From Actinernus sp. WN-2022 (taxonomy: Eukaryota > Cnidaria > Anthozoa > Actiniaria > Actinernidae): DNA of 64,000 nucleotides. A program made the translations under genes and the position numbers. Positions 41,501-50,895 of this stretch are shown here, piece by piece (position 1 is the first letter of the stretch; every line of letters starts with the position of its first letter). Location of the stretch: NCBI GenBank assembly GCA_030867875.1, contig JAOWCC010001589.1, forward strand, positions 88,249,537 through 88,313,536, in the 5' to 3' direction. The notes under the pieces were generated by a model that did not search any database, was not told where the DNA came from, and saw only the letters and a program-made list of their open reading frames with translations.

Positions 41501-43418
41501 AATGCAATCAGACCAGTGTCTTGCCATGGTAAAAAACTGTGAAATGATCTGTTGTAGTCTGCTGTCCTGCAACAGTCTGAATCCAGTACAAAAACCTGAA
41601 TCCCCTTGTGTTACCTAAGGCTGTGATCTGTAATATTCTGGGAACCCAGGGATTTTTCTGTGAATCCTTTACTCTTTCCCAGAGGTAGGATATGATCTGT
41701 AAATGCTGCTTCAATGGCTAAGGTTGAGGTTGCTTCACTCCATACATGTACATGTAGCTGCATAGTTAGACTATTCTTTAAAGTCCATTCTTGGGATTAA
41801 ACTTCTTTACCACTGAGATTTATTAGTTTTAACCATTTATACATGTAGTTCTAATAAAACTTTTCCATTCTGCTTAGAATATGCCCCCAGATATGCGAAA
41901 AAAGGCTGCCCGAATTGTTGCTGCAAAGTGTGCCCTTGCATCCAGAGTTGACAGCTTTAATGAGAAGATAGAGTGTTCAGTTGGCAAGAATCTCAGGGAA
42001 GAAATTGAAAAGAAATTTGATAAATTGGTAGAGCCAGCCCCTGTGAAAGAAACCAAGGCACTTCCAAGGCCTGATGATGCACCAAGAAAAAAGAGAGGTG
42101 GTCGTAGGGTTAGGAAGATGAAAGAAAAGTTTGCTGTCACTGAGATGCGAAGACAAGCTAATAGGGTTGAGTTTGGGAAGATTGGTGAAGATGTGTACCA
42201 GACAGATCTGGGTTTCTCTGTGGGTACATTAGGAAGAAAGGAGAACACAGGACGAGTTCGCACTCCAGCTGTTGACAAGAAGACCCAAGTTTCTATCTCC
42301 AAGCGACTTCAGGTATCTTTTTGTCTTGCAACAGTGTCATTTTTTTCTCAAAATGACATTGAATTAAATAGGAATTCTAAGGTTAACTTCTGAAATGACA
42401 TTTTATTGGTTGAAATGTGGCAGTTATTCTTGGTGCTGTAACATAAATGTATATGAGGGGGGAACCTATACATCAAGGGTTTCAATAGCCATCACTGCTC
42501 TGTGAAGTAGCCAGAGAAAAAACTTCAAAACCTCCACTTTTCATACTCTTTTCAATAGAGATCCTTACTTTGTCTGTGTAAAGTAGCTGTAGAAATAACT
42601 TCAAAACCTCCCCTTTTCATTTTCTTTTCAATAGAGAGCGTTAATTTGTCTGACTGTGTAAAGTAGCTGTAGAAAAAACTTCAAAACCTCCACTTTTCAT
42701 ACTCTTTTCAATAGAGATCCTTACTTTGTCTGTGTAAAGTAGCTGTAGAAATAACTTCAAAACCTCACCTTTTCATTTTCTTTTCAATAGAGATCGTTAA
42801 TTTGTCTGTGTAAAGTAGCTGTAGAAAAAACTTCAAAACCTCCACTTTTCATACTCTTTTCAATAGAGATCCTTACTTTGTCTGTGTAAAGTAGCTGTAG
42901 AAATAACTTCGAAACCTCCCCTTTTGATACTCTTTTCAATAGAGATTCTTACTTTGGGTAAAGTAGCTGGTACAAATACACATATCCAGAGTAGAATACC
43001 AGTTCTTATTGGAAACCCTGTGCATATGCTGTAGTTCGATACATGTAATGAAGAAAAAAATCTCTATGTTAATAGTTATTTATGTCTTGAGAAGTTGACC
43101 TTGACATTTGCAGAATAGTCAAAACGGATACACTTGGCAATATAAGTTTATTGTGAATTATTTAATAAATGCAATGTGACTTTTATCTACTTTTTACAGC
43201 GGAGTCTTCAACAAGCCCAGATTTATGGTGGTCAATCTACGGTTAGAAGTGGTAGAAGCACAGCTGTATCTGGTACAGCTTCCAGCATCGCATTCACTCC
43301 TTTGCAAGGCCTAGAGATTGTCAATCCACTAGCTGCAGAGAAAAAAGTGGCTGATGCAAATGCCAAATATTTTTCGAGTACTGCTGGTTTCCTCAAAGTT
43401 GGCAAAAAGCAGGAGTAG
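38570..43418 (+). CDS. PRPF31: Pre-mRNA processing factor 31 (U4/U6 snRNP)
   Basis: U4/U6 di-snRNP protein that binds the 15.5K-U4 snRNA complex and bridges to U5 in the nucleus. Three coding exons, all phase 0: 38570-39397, 41878-42312 and 43200-43418. The product is 493 residues (human 499). The start MSLADELLADLEEA is the family's conserved N-terminus, in ACCATGTCC context. An acidic N-terminal stretch is followed by the NOSIC/Nop region: RFPELESLVPHALDYIRTV, VTASTTQGEKL, YVESRMAFIAPNTSAIVGAS and AGGLTGLGKMPACNVLLLGA, ending PHSGFIYYSEIVQ at the end of exon 1. Exon 2 holds the helical PPDMRKKAARIVAAKCALAS and the nuclear-localisation segment RKKRGGRR at about 346-353. Exon 3 has TPLQGLEIVNP and ends FLKVGKKQE. 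Divergent with SNRPD2. Confidence 0.98.
39846..39915 (-). mobile_element. SINE 3'-tail fragment, minus strand, in PRPF31 intron 1
   Basis: The minus strand reads GTGTCCCCAATTAGCT and AAGCTAAATAC with TTGACACT and AAATAAAGT, the tail of the SINE at 45548-45890. The rest of intron 1 (39398-41877) shows only one more SINE piece, near 40190-40260. Confidence 0.7.
40190..40260 (+). mobile_element. SINE fragment in PRPF31 intron 1
   Basis: GGGTCCTGGCTTTGATC, GATCAGCCTTGTTTCAGG and TTAAAAATTCAG match the 3' body of the SINE at 53827-54075. Confidence 0.65.
42481..42960. repeat. 76-bp minisatellite in PRPF31 intron 2, about 6 copies
   Basis: The unit contains AGAGATCCTTACTTTGTCTG, GTAAAGTAGCTGTAGAAA and CTTCAAAACCTCC. 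Two variants alternate (CACTTTTCATACTC and CCCTTTTCATTTTC), so dimers seem to have been duplicated. Confidence 0.9.
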
Positions 43419-43561
43419 CAAAATACTTGTGTAACTACCAAACACTGTGTTTGTCTCATTAAGTATGAAGTATGTTTTTAATGTAACATTTTTGTTACCA
43501 AACATACATGTAGTTTTAGTCTCATAAACAGATGGACTCCTATGGTGCCCGCAACTTCCCT

Positions 43562-43586
43562 AATAAAAACAGGGAACTCCAATAAA
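43562..43586 (+). terminator. PRPF31 polyadenylation signals
   Basis: AATAAA at 43562-43567 and 43581-43586, about 145-165 bp after the stop codon. Confidence 0.6.
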
Positions 43587-43904
43587 ATATTAGATCAAGT
43601 CTAGAGGTGCTGGAATTCTGATAATGCAACATTATTTGATGAATGGCTAAAGAAACCAAGCTATAACATTGCTTGTTGGACTCCAAAGTTTGTAGCCTGC
43701 AAAATATTCCCTTTAATATAATATTATGGGTACCAGACCTAGATTATATACTATTAATGGTTGTTTCAGCTACCCAATACTCCTATCATTGTTACTATTG
43801 TTATAGATGTATCTACTTATATTTATGTGACTCAGAGTATTATAATAAAGTTGTTGTATATCAGGAAATCAGTCAAGAAACAGGCCTATGAGAGCACATG
43901 GTTA

Positions 43905-44034
43905 GAATAACAGTACTGAAACTAGGCGATGGCCTCTCGCTGTATCAGAATAACAGTACTGAAACTAGGCCATGGCCTCTCGCTGTATCAGAATAACAGT
44001 ACTGAAACTAGGCCATGGCCTCTCGCTGTTATTC
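43905..44034. repeat. 43-bp tandem repeat, 3 copies, ending in an inverted piece
   Basis: GAATAACAGTACTGAAACTA units start at 43905, 43948 and 43991. The last runs into CTGTTATTC, the inverse of the unit's start, so the array can fold on itself. Confidence 0.88.
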
Positions 44035-44040
44035 TGACTG

Positions 44041-45547
44041 CATGTGATCTCAACTGATTTCGTGATATGAAAAGGCTTTTTTAACAGTCTACAAACTTTG
44101 GAGAAAAATGAGTTTGTTTTGGAGACATTTTCTTTTTTTGGTTTTTGTGAATTTCGAGGAGCTTGAAATCAATTCAAAGTATTCTTCCCATTTGCACTTA
44201 AAGTTAAAAGCAAACAAAAATGTGCACTCATGAATGCAACACAGTACCCTCTTCGACCTCTCAAACCACCAGGTTTGTTTGCACAAAATGCATCCAACTA
44301 CTGTGACCATTGCCATTCTTAACGTAGACTTTCTCAAAGTCCTTTCCAATTTTCTTTACAACATTTGCTTGCTTGTTGGAAAAGACTTTTCCCACTTGCA
44401 ATGCAGCAAAATTTACCAGTGCATTTTTTTACCAGTGACAATAGCAGCAGTCTATCCAATAGAAAGCATGGATTAGGATGGAACGTAGTGGGGTATGAAT
44501 TCCTACAGCTTTAGCAATCCATTTAAAACTTCAAGCATGATCACACATGAGAAATGAAAACTAAACCACACAATCAATTTTCGCGCTAGAATATTTAGTT
44601 AGATTCAACAAGTCTGGGTCTCGCGACTTCGTTGCTCAAAATAAAGAAAAGAAAGTGGTCGACTTGTGGGAAGTCTATTCTTAACACTGCATTTCTGTCT
44701 GCCACATTTTCCTACACCCACCTCCAATTGCATGCTGCATAATGGACAAACAAATGACAAGGGTACCCCTCTGAGGCTCCTGTTGGGTGTTTTAGAAGTC
44801 TCTTACTCCGAGGCTTTAGCAGGGGTTAATAATGTTTTTAATCTAAAAAAAATGTATTGTCACGCCAAATATATAATAATAAAGCTGTTCAATATACTAG
44901 AAACTGACGTTTTGTGGCCAGGATCTGGTAGCGTTATTTGATTGGCATAATTAGGCATACTAGGCAATCAAATCACACGACCAGACATCAGTATGGATTT
45001 TTGGTCTCTAATCTCTCTCGGGGGGACTCGTTTTGATTGTGGCTCCCGATGCGAGATGGCTGTATTCGCAGGCTACTAATGTGCTACTAATGTTCAATTA
45101 ATTTCTGGAATTCTATACTGAATATAATAGCTGATATTACGGTTGAGTCTACAAATATCAGATTCACCGGTATTGACCCGAACTGTAATGAAGCGCCATT
45201 GAAACCATTATTCTTGAATAGTGCTTAATTACGTCGAAGTGTTGCGTTCGGATAAATTACGCTGAAACTGCTATTGGGATCGTTACTTGGGACAGTCTAT
45301 ATACCCTTTGCAGCTAACAGTCACGTGCTGATATAATTATTAACAAATGAGCTCGTGATCCCCTTGAAAAAGGCGTTGCCATGAATCGGCTAGAGAGCAA
45401 TCTATCTTTAAAAAAATGCAGTTCTAGAAAGATCATACAATCAATTGGAGGTGGAAAATAGCATTTACAAACAGGATTTGTTAATAACACTACCGATCTC
45501 GTACAAGGCCTTTGAATCAATGAAGTCAGACTTTTTTGCTCTGCGCC
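44041..45547. other. No confident gene; possible minus-strand coding fragment
   Basis: On the minus strand, roughly 44435-44268 reads an uninterrupted charged segment (VGKVFSNKQANVVKKIGKDF, then EKVYVKNGNGHSSWMHFV) ending in TGA. I do not recognise it and see no clear acceptor, so it is not called as a gene. Confidence 0.3.
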
Positions 45548-45886
45548 TCCCGGTTAGCTCAGTGGTTAAGCTCCAGTCCCTCCCGGTTAGCTCAGTGGTT
45601 AAGCTCCAGTCCCTCCCGGTTAGCTCAGTGGTTAAGCTCCAGTCCCTCCCGGTTAGCTCAGTGGTTAAGCTCCGGTATGTCAAGCGGGAGGTCGCTGGTT
45701 CAAACCCCGGCCGGACCAAGACTCGGGGTCTTAAAATAACCGAGTAGAAGGTGCTGCCTTTACATAATACAGTAAATGGTTAGACCTTCTCGGATAAGGA
45801 CGTAAATCCGTAGGACTAGTGTCCCCAATTAGCTGCAAAGCTAAATACATTGACACTTAAATAAAGTCGCTTACTTACTTACGTAC
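45548..45886 (+). mobile_element. tRNA-derived SINE with a quadruplicated A-box head
   Basis: The head TCCCGGTTAGCTCAGTGGTT repeats every 33 bp at 45548, 45581, 45614 and 45647. Only the last copy continues into a full tRNA-like region with B box GGTTCAAACCC (to about 45716). A body follows, with tail GTGTCCCCAATTAGCTGC, TTGACACTTAAATAAAGTC and a (CTTA)n end. An internal pol III promoter is expected from both boxes. Confidence 0.85.
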
Positions 45887-47113
45887 TCTCCAGTACAACC
45901 ACGTGATTTGTTAGCTGCAAAGGGCCTGTTGCGATATTTGCTGTTTCTTTTGATTCTTTGTATTCTGCAATTTTATAACTCTTCCCAGTAACGATCCCAA
46001 ACCGAACTAGCCCCAGCCCCCTACTCGTTTCTAAAGTGGTCCATACGTAGTGCCATGCACTGCGCTCCTGCCCTCTCAGTACTAAGTTAGGTCTTTGTGA
46101 AGGTTTTCATCTTATCAGACGAGCATGTAAGACAAGATGGCGGCGGTATTTTTCCGGGTGAATATTGCTGCGTTATGAGATGGGAGGGGAGGGAGAGGGG
46201 AGGATCGTCAAAAACATTGCAGGGGAGGAGTGTGATTGTTTATCAGTTTTAATCTCCCCCTCCTTCCCCTCCCCCAAAAAAGTTTTTAAACTTCATTTTC
46301 CTTATTAGAATCTTGTAAATTAAACTAGTTCAACAAAATTGAACTGGCTTAAAAATATATATATATATGAAAAATTGAAGACAAACTTGAGAAACAAACC
46401 GTGGACGAAAATCCTGCTGGTTGCTGCTACATTGGATATATTAATGGGCTATACGACGATATACGTCGTGGTACACACTTGGATTATTTGGCTTGTTCAT
46501 AACAACAGTTTCAATTATTGTGCATTGGTCAAGTACGTCTCGCTAATTGGGTGTTATCTTGCTTTCCATTGCAATTATCATCACTGGTTGTCCCGCTGTT
46601 CCTGTTGTGCCCTAGCCTGGCATTCATTTGTTAATTACCGTTTATTACCATTGTTTCAGCTGTGTTTCAGCTTATATTCAGTTTCTCCTGTCTTTTTTTG
46701 GTAATACTACTCCGCATTCCTCAATTTTGGGGTTACCTCATTTGCTTTCGCCGCGCCTTTTTTATTTTCTCGCTCGAGGGTGACGGCTTTAAAAGGGGAG
46801 TCTAGTTTAATTTCAAGCCAAGCTCGCTCTTTCATTACTGGGAACTAATGCAGGGGTTCGACCCGACTCGCGTTACCAACCGTTTTTTCGCCTGGATGCG
46901 GCATTACGGCAACCCCTTTACGCACGCGCAGCCCAATGGTTGGCAGCTGGTAACACCCACATATCTATAGCCGATTTTCTCAGCTCTATGCTTAGTGGCC
47001 ACGATGTGTCTATGCTGGCCTTCAGGGACCCCAACAGTTTTGTCACCGGAGGTTCCCAACAGGATACTATTCTCAGTGGTCTTACCCAAGTACGAATAAG
47101 AGGCGCAACCTAA
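45887..47113. other. No supported gene
   Basis: A 121-codon open frame at 46339-46704 has hydrophobic stretches but no recognisable family and no splice or polyA support. A palindromic GGGAGGGGAGG/CCCTCCTTCCCCTCCC region lies at 46180-46275. Confidence 0.35.
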
Positions 47114-47508
47114 CCATAAAAATAGACGGGGGTGGTCGACCTATCTTTTAGGGGTTAAAATCGTTAGCAGTGCTATCTCTTAGGGGTCTTCCAAAGGTCT
47201 GCTATCTTTTAGGGGTCTCCGAGACCCCAAATTTTTGTGGCCGAGAAAAAATAGCGCTGGATCCTCGAGCATGAGACCCCACAAGTTGAATCGGTATTTA
47301 CGGCTTCGATATAGAGTTTGATCCATCCGAATATTAAAGACGAGGTTATGGGGCAGACCTTTGTCTCTTATTTCCTTTAGTTTGCACAAATTTGTCTTTT
47401 GGAGTGCTATCTTTTAGGGGTATTTTTTTTTGTGAGCCACGCCCATATTGCTATCTTTTAGGGGTGAATTTCATTTCTCACGTCGAGCACCCCCGTCTAT
47501 TTTTATGG
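47114..47508. mobile_element. Inverted-repeat element with CTATCTTTTAGGGGT repeats
   Basis: The ends CCATAAAAATAGACGGGGGT and ACCCCCGTCTATTTTTATGG (first 21-27 bp) are inverted. The interior repeats CTATCTTTTAGGGGT about five times on the + strand. A related CCTTTTAGGGGT sequence occurs at 52040-52270 in FKBP2 intron 1. Confidence 0.85.
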
Positions 47509-47514
47509 GGAGTT

Positions 47515-47535
47515 CCCCCCCCCCCCCCCCCCCCC
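47515..47535. repeat. Poly-C run
   Basis: 21 C directly after the inverted-repeat element. Confidence 0.95.
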
Positions 47536-47679
47536 GGGATTCGGCACGGAGTTCGCCAGCCTCTATATCCTTTTCTCATCTCCCCTCATCCTACTCCATA
47601 TGGCGGCTGCTTCCGGCCCTTTCCCTTCCCACCCACCCTATTGGCCGCCGGCCGATATCCGAAAATCAGTGAGTACGGG

Positions 47680-48215
47680 TGAGACCGATGAGAATAGGAT
47701 ACTATCTCACTCTTGTATCAAATGCAAAGTCAGTCACACGCCGTAAGCACAACTTCAAATACAAACATATTTCGACTTGGACCGATGTTTTTAAATTATC
47801 TTTCTTTCCCAGGACTGTTCCCATCTGGAATGCTCTTCCAGAGGACTTAATTAGTTATGTCCCCTAACATAGATACATTTTCTAAAAAAACTATGGCTTT
47901 CCTAAATAAATGCATAATAATGACTAGTTAAATATCTACTTATGTCTGACTCAATGATATCATTATTATTTATCATAACCATATATTTGTATTAACTCGA
48001 CTGCATTTACTTATTTATTTATAGATATTTTAACCCATTTTTTATATGATTGTAAATAGCTTGATGACATTTTAAATTTAGTAGATTATTTCCTATAATG
48101 ATTGTAAATAGCGTATTTTATATATTATTTATTAGTTTATAGTTAGTGTGACGGCTTTACTGACTTAATAAATGATGATGATGATGAATGTAATTTTGTA
48201 AATATGTAAAGGCAC
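47680..48215 (+). mobile_element. LINE 3'-terminal fragment
   Basis: The last part of a LINE ORF reads RRKHNFKYKHIST, WTDVFKLSFFPRTVPIWNAL and PEDLISYVP with a stop at 47865-47867. An AT-rich 3' UTR follows, ending in a GATGATGAT microsatellite near 48172-48187. Confidence 0.75.
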
Positions 48216-48807
48216 TGTCTGCCACTACCGATCAATAAACCGATACAGATACAGACAGATACCACAATGCAATGCGGTGGCAATACGCCAAACAAACTGC
48301 TCCACTACAGCAAATCAGTACTGCTGCCTTGCTCGCTCGCTTCAGGCTCGCTCGCTGCGGCAGTAACAACATAGTTACCCTGGGCCTCTAGCTATTTACC
48401 CCTATACAAAGTCCTCATTCTTGCCAAACTAAAATTAGGGGTTTCTGATCTGAAGGCAGAAAATAATAATTTCTTGTCGATAGTCGGTTAACTTGTGTAG
48501 CAACCATTTCACAGTGTCATCACGCAGTCTTGAAGTCTAGTGAAATGACAAGCATTATTGGTCTTATTGGATGGCGGACTTTCGGATGGCAGACTTAACA
48601 ACAACCACAATTTATTGTTCACTCTAGGTAGCTATGTACTGACTTTAAATTGTAAGATTTGCCCTAAAAGGAACCAATGGGTTATCAAGCCGGGAAACCT
48701 ATGTCAGCAGATGCTAATACTTTAATTATGTATTACTGTAGCCACGGCGAATATTATAGGAAAATCACAATTATCTATCAATTTTCCATCCAAGTTGAGT
48801 ACAGGGT
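48216..48807. other. No gene seen
   Basis: Non-coding; no supported feature. Confidence 0.4.
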
Positions 48808-49105
48808 TGTTTACCATTTACACGGAAATTCCGGAAATTTCGGTTGGAATGTAAATGGTAAACGTTTTTTCGATTCGTCCCGTAGAAAATTTCCGAAATT
48901 AATGGAACGTCTCAAAAGGTAGTCCAAAATTCCCAACCGGAATTTCTGAATGGGAAATCGTGTACCATTTACAATTCCCATTCGGTCGTACCAGTTCCAG
49001 GCCTTATACGGAGCGATTTTCATCTGGAACGGTTTGTGTACAAATGGTAAACGTTTTTTCGATCGGGAAATTCAGTTTGGGAAATTGTGTGTACCATTGA
49101 CACCG
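48808..49105. mobile_element. Foldback element built on GTACCATTTAC motifs
   Basis: GTTTACCATTTACACGGAAATTCC at the left and GGGAAATTGTGTGTACC at the right are partly inverted; internal AATGGTAAACGTTTTTTCGAT and CCGAAATT stretches occur in both orientations. Confidence 0.6.
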
Positions 49106-49110
49106 GTGTC

Positions 49111-49272
49111 GTAGGGATTTCGCCCCCCAGGGATCTCGCCCCCCCCCCCCTCTCCCCCGGGGGGGCGAGATCACTAGGGATTTCACCCCCCCCCCCCCCC
49201 CCCCCCCTTAGGGATCTCGCCCCCACAGTGAAAACAGACTAAGCTGGGGATTTCCCCCCCCCCCCCCCCTCC
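49111..49272. repeat. TAGGGAT(C/T)TCGCCCC cluster with poly-C runs
   Basis: Contains GTAGGGATTTCGCCCCCC, TCACTAGGGATTTCACCCC and TTAGGGATCTCGCCCCC, each leading into a C run. The related palindrome is at 50619-50733. Confidence 0.85.
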
Positions 49273-49542
49273 AATTCTCTCGTACTAAAAGCAAGCTCGT
49301 TCGACGTTGCTTTAGCTAGAAACAGCTTTCGTGATTCAATTGATGTCATACTCGTACTCGTTCGCTGTATTTACTCGTTGGATATCGAGTCTTAGATACA
49401 TTTCATAAACGTTTATCTTCGATCGTAATTCTTTTGGTGAAGACTTGATATTTTGAAATAAGAATTGGACGCATTTCAACTTTATCCGTGCATGTTGAAA
49501 CAAACAACCAAATAGAAACAAGCAAACTGCTCATATAACAAT

Positions 49543-49548
49543 TTTATT
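49543..49548 (-). terminator. Polyadenylation signal for the PHD-finger ORF
   Basis: Minus-strand AATAAA, about 47 bp after the stop codon of the ORF ending at 49596. Confidence 0.5.
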
Positions 49549-49595
49549 TAAACAATTAAAGTGATATATACACAGTTATTTAAATGTGGCAAGCT

Positions 49596-49849
49596 CTATT
49601 CTCGACGAAGCCTCTTCGATGATGTGGGTGCGCACGAACTACAGAGCCACTCAACGCTTGTATCAAATTGGCCACCAACACACTTCTGGTGAAACCAGTC
49701 ACCACACAGATTGCACTCCACCATGTCGCTGAACGCTTCTGATAACTTGCAATTGCAGTAATTCTCGATGGCGACGCTTTTGTGTGCTCTCTCAATCACT
49801 CTAGCCTTGCGGGACTTTGATGGTTTGGTTTTTAATACAGGCACAAGCA
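49596..49849 (-). CDS. PHD-finger protein fragment
   Basis: About 84 residues on the minus strand with a C4HC3 zinc-binding array: YCNCKL, then DMVECNLCGDWFHQKCV and a C-terminal WLCSSC before the stop. This is the PHD-finger pattern (CxC, CxxC, HxxC, WxCxxC); PHD fingers often read histone H3 tails. Upstream of LVPVLKTK the frame is closed by a stop and I see no clean acceptor, so it is either the last exon of a gene or a captured domain in a transposon. The basic ending SSKRLRRE follows the finger. The segment just upstream is duplicated at 50271-50400 without the finger. Confidence 0.55.
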
Positions 49850-50400
49850 CGACTTAATCAAAAGCCAATTAACAGCTGTTAGCCAAAAATAGTGTAACAG
49901 AAGAACGACAACATTTGTGGCTTGCTCTACAGATTTGTTCTAATAAGTCGAATTTCCCAAAATCGCTAGAAATGCCTCTTTAGTATAGAAAGCAACTAAT
50001 AACTGATGCCGCGTGGGTTTACAAATGAGTGACTAGGAAACATTGCGGAGTCACTAAAAAAGCTCTGCGTAAAACTGAGGTAGATCTATTAATATGATTT
50101 GTTTGCTATTTAAACAGTTGAGTTAGTTGCTCTTTTAATTCTGCAATTAGACTGTGAGCTTTGTGAAAAATAAACGAGTCAGGCCCAGGATAACAAATGT
50201 TTGAGATAGCTTATTTAGACAGAGCTTTTTGTCAATCCAAAGAAATCCCGCCTCTTTGTTTTGGGCGCGCTTGGTTTTTAATACAGGCACAAGCACGACT
50301 TGTAAATTAGTGTAATAGATGAACAGCAACATTTTCGGCCTTCCTCTACAGATTTGTTCTAATAAGACGAATACCATTGCCTCTCTTTAGTATAGAAAGC
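49817..50400. repeat. Duplicated segment, two copies about 450 bp apart
   Basis: 49817-49985 and 50271-50400 share TTGGTTTTTAATACAGGCAC, AGCACGACTT, ACAGATTTGTTCTAATAAG and CTTTAGTATAGAAAGC. The first copy borders the PHD-finger ORF; the second has a different sequence in its place. Confidence 0.8.
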
Positions 50401-50618
50401 GAAAAGAAGACTCCAAAGGCAAAGAATGTCAACAGCGCTAGCTTTGGTTTTAATGAAGCGGCGTGATTATTACGTTTTTCAAGCGCTGTAATATAGTCAA
50501 TCGTATTTCAAGAGTTCACTTTAGTCTGGTTCCCAATGGTTCGCAGTGAAGAGGACCGCGATCGATCAATCGTAAGTTTGTTTAATTTTATAGACGGTTT
50601 TATTGATTAAGTAATCAA

Positions 50619-50733
50619 GATCACTAGGGATCTTGCCCCCGGGGGGGGGGGGGGGGGGGGGGGCGAAATCCCTAGTGATCTCGCCCATCGGAGGGGTGAG
50701 ACTACTGGGGGGCGAAATCCCTGGGACACCTGA
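50619..50733. repeat. Palindrome around a G run
   Basis: GATCACTAGGGATCTTGCCCCC, a 23-base G run (50641-50663) and GGGCGAAATCCCTAGTGATC form an inverted repeat. A further GGGGGGCGAAATCCCTGGG follows. Same family as 49111-49272. Confidence 0.9.
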
Positions 50734-50895
50734 ATTTCTGTGTAAATGAGGTTCCCTGTGGTCAATAAAGCCGCGCGGCCTAATATCGGTCCCAGGCTCT
50801 TTAAGTTGAACACGTGAATTTTTTTTCATTTTTATATTCTAAAGTATATTGCAGCTTTTCTAAACACTGTTCCTTAAAGGTATCTTGTTTTAAAC

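Noticed and set aside
41874..42302. 142-codon ORF on the minus strand
   Set aside because: It is antisense to PRPF31 exon 2, which matches the family closely.
44268..44435. Minus-strand coding fragment
   Set aside because: The segment is charged and open for about 55 codons, but I cannot recognise a family or place an acceptor.
45647..45718. tRNA gene
   Set aside because: A and B boxes are present, but the sequence is the head of a SINE with repeated A boxes and a SINE body and tail downstream.
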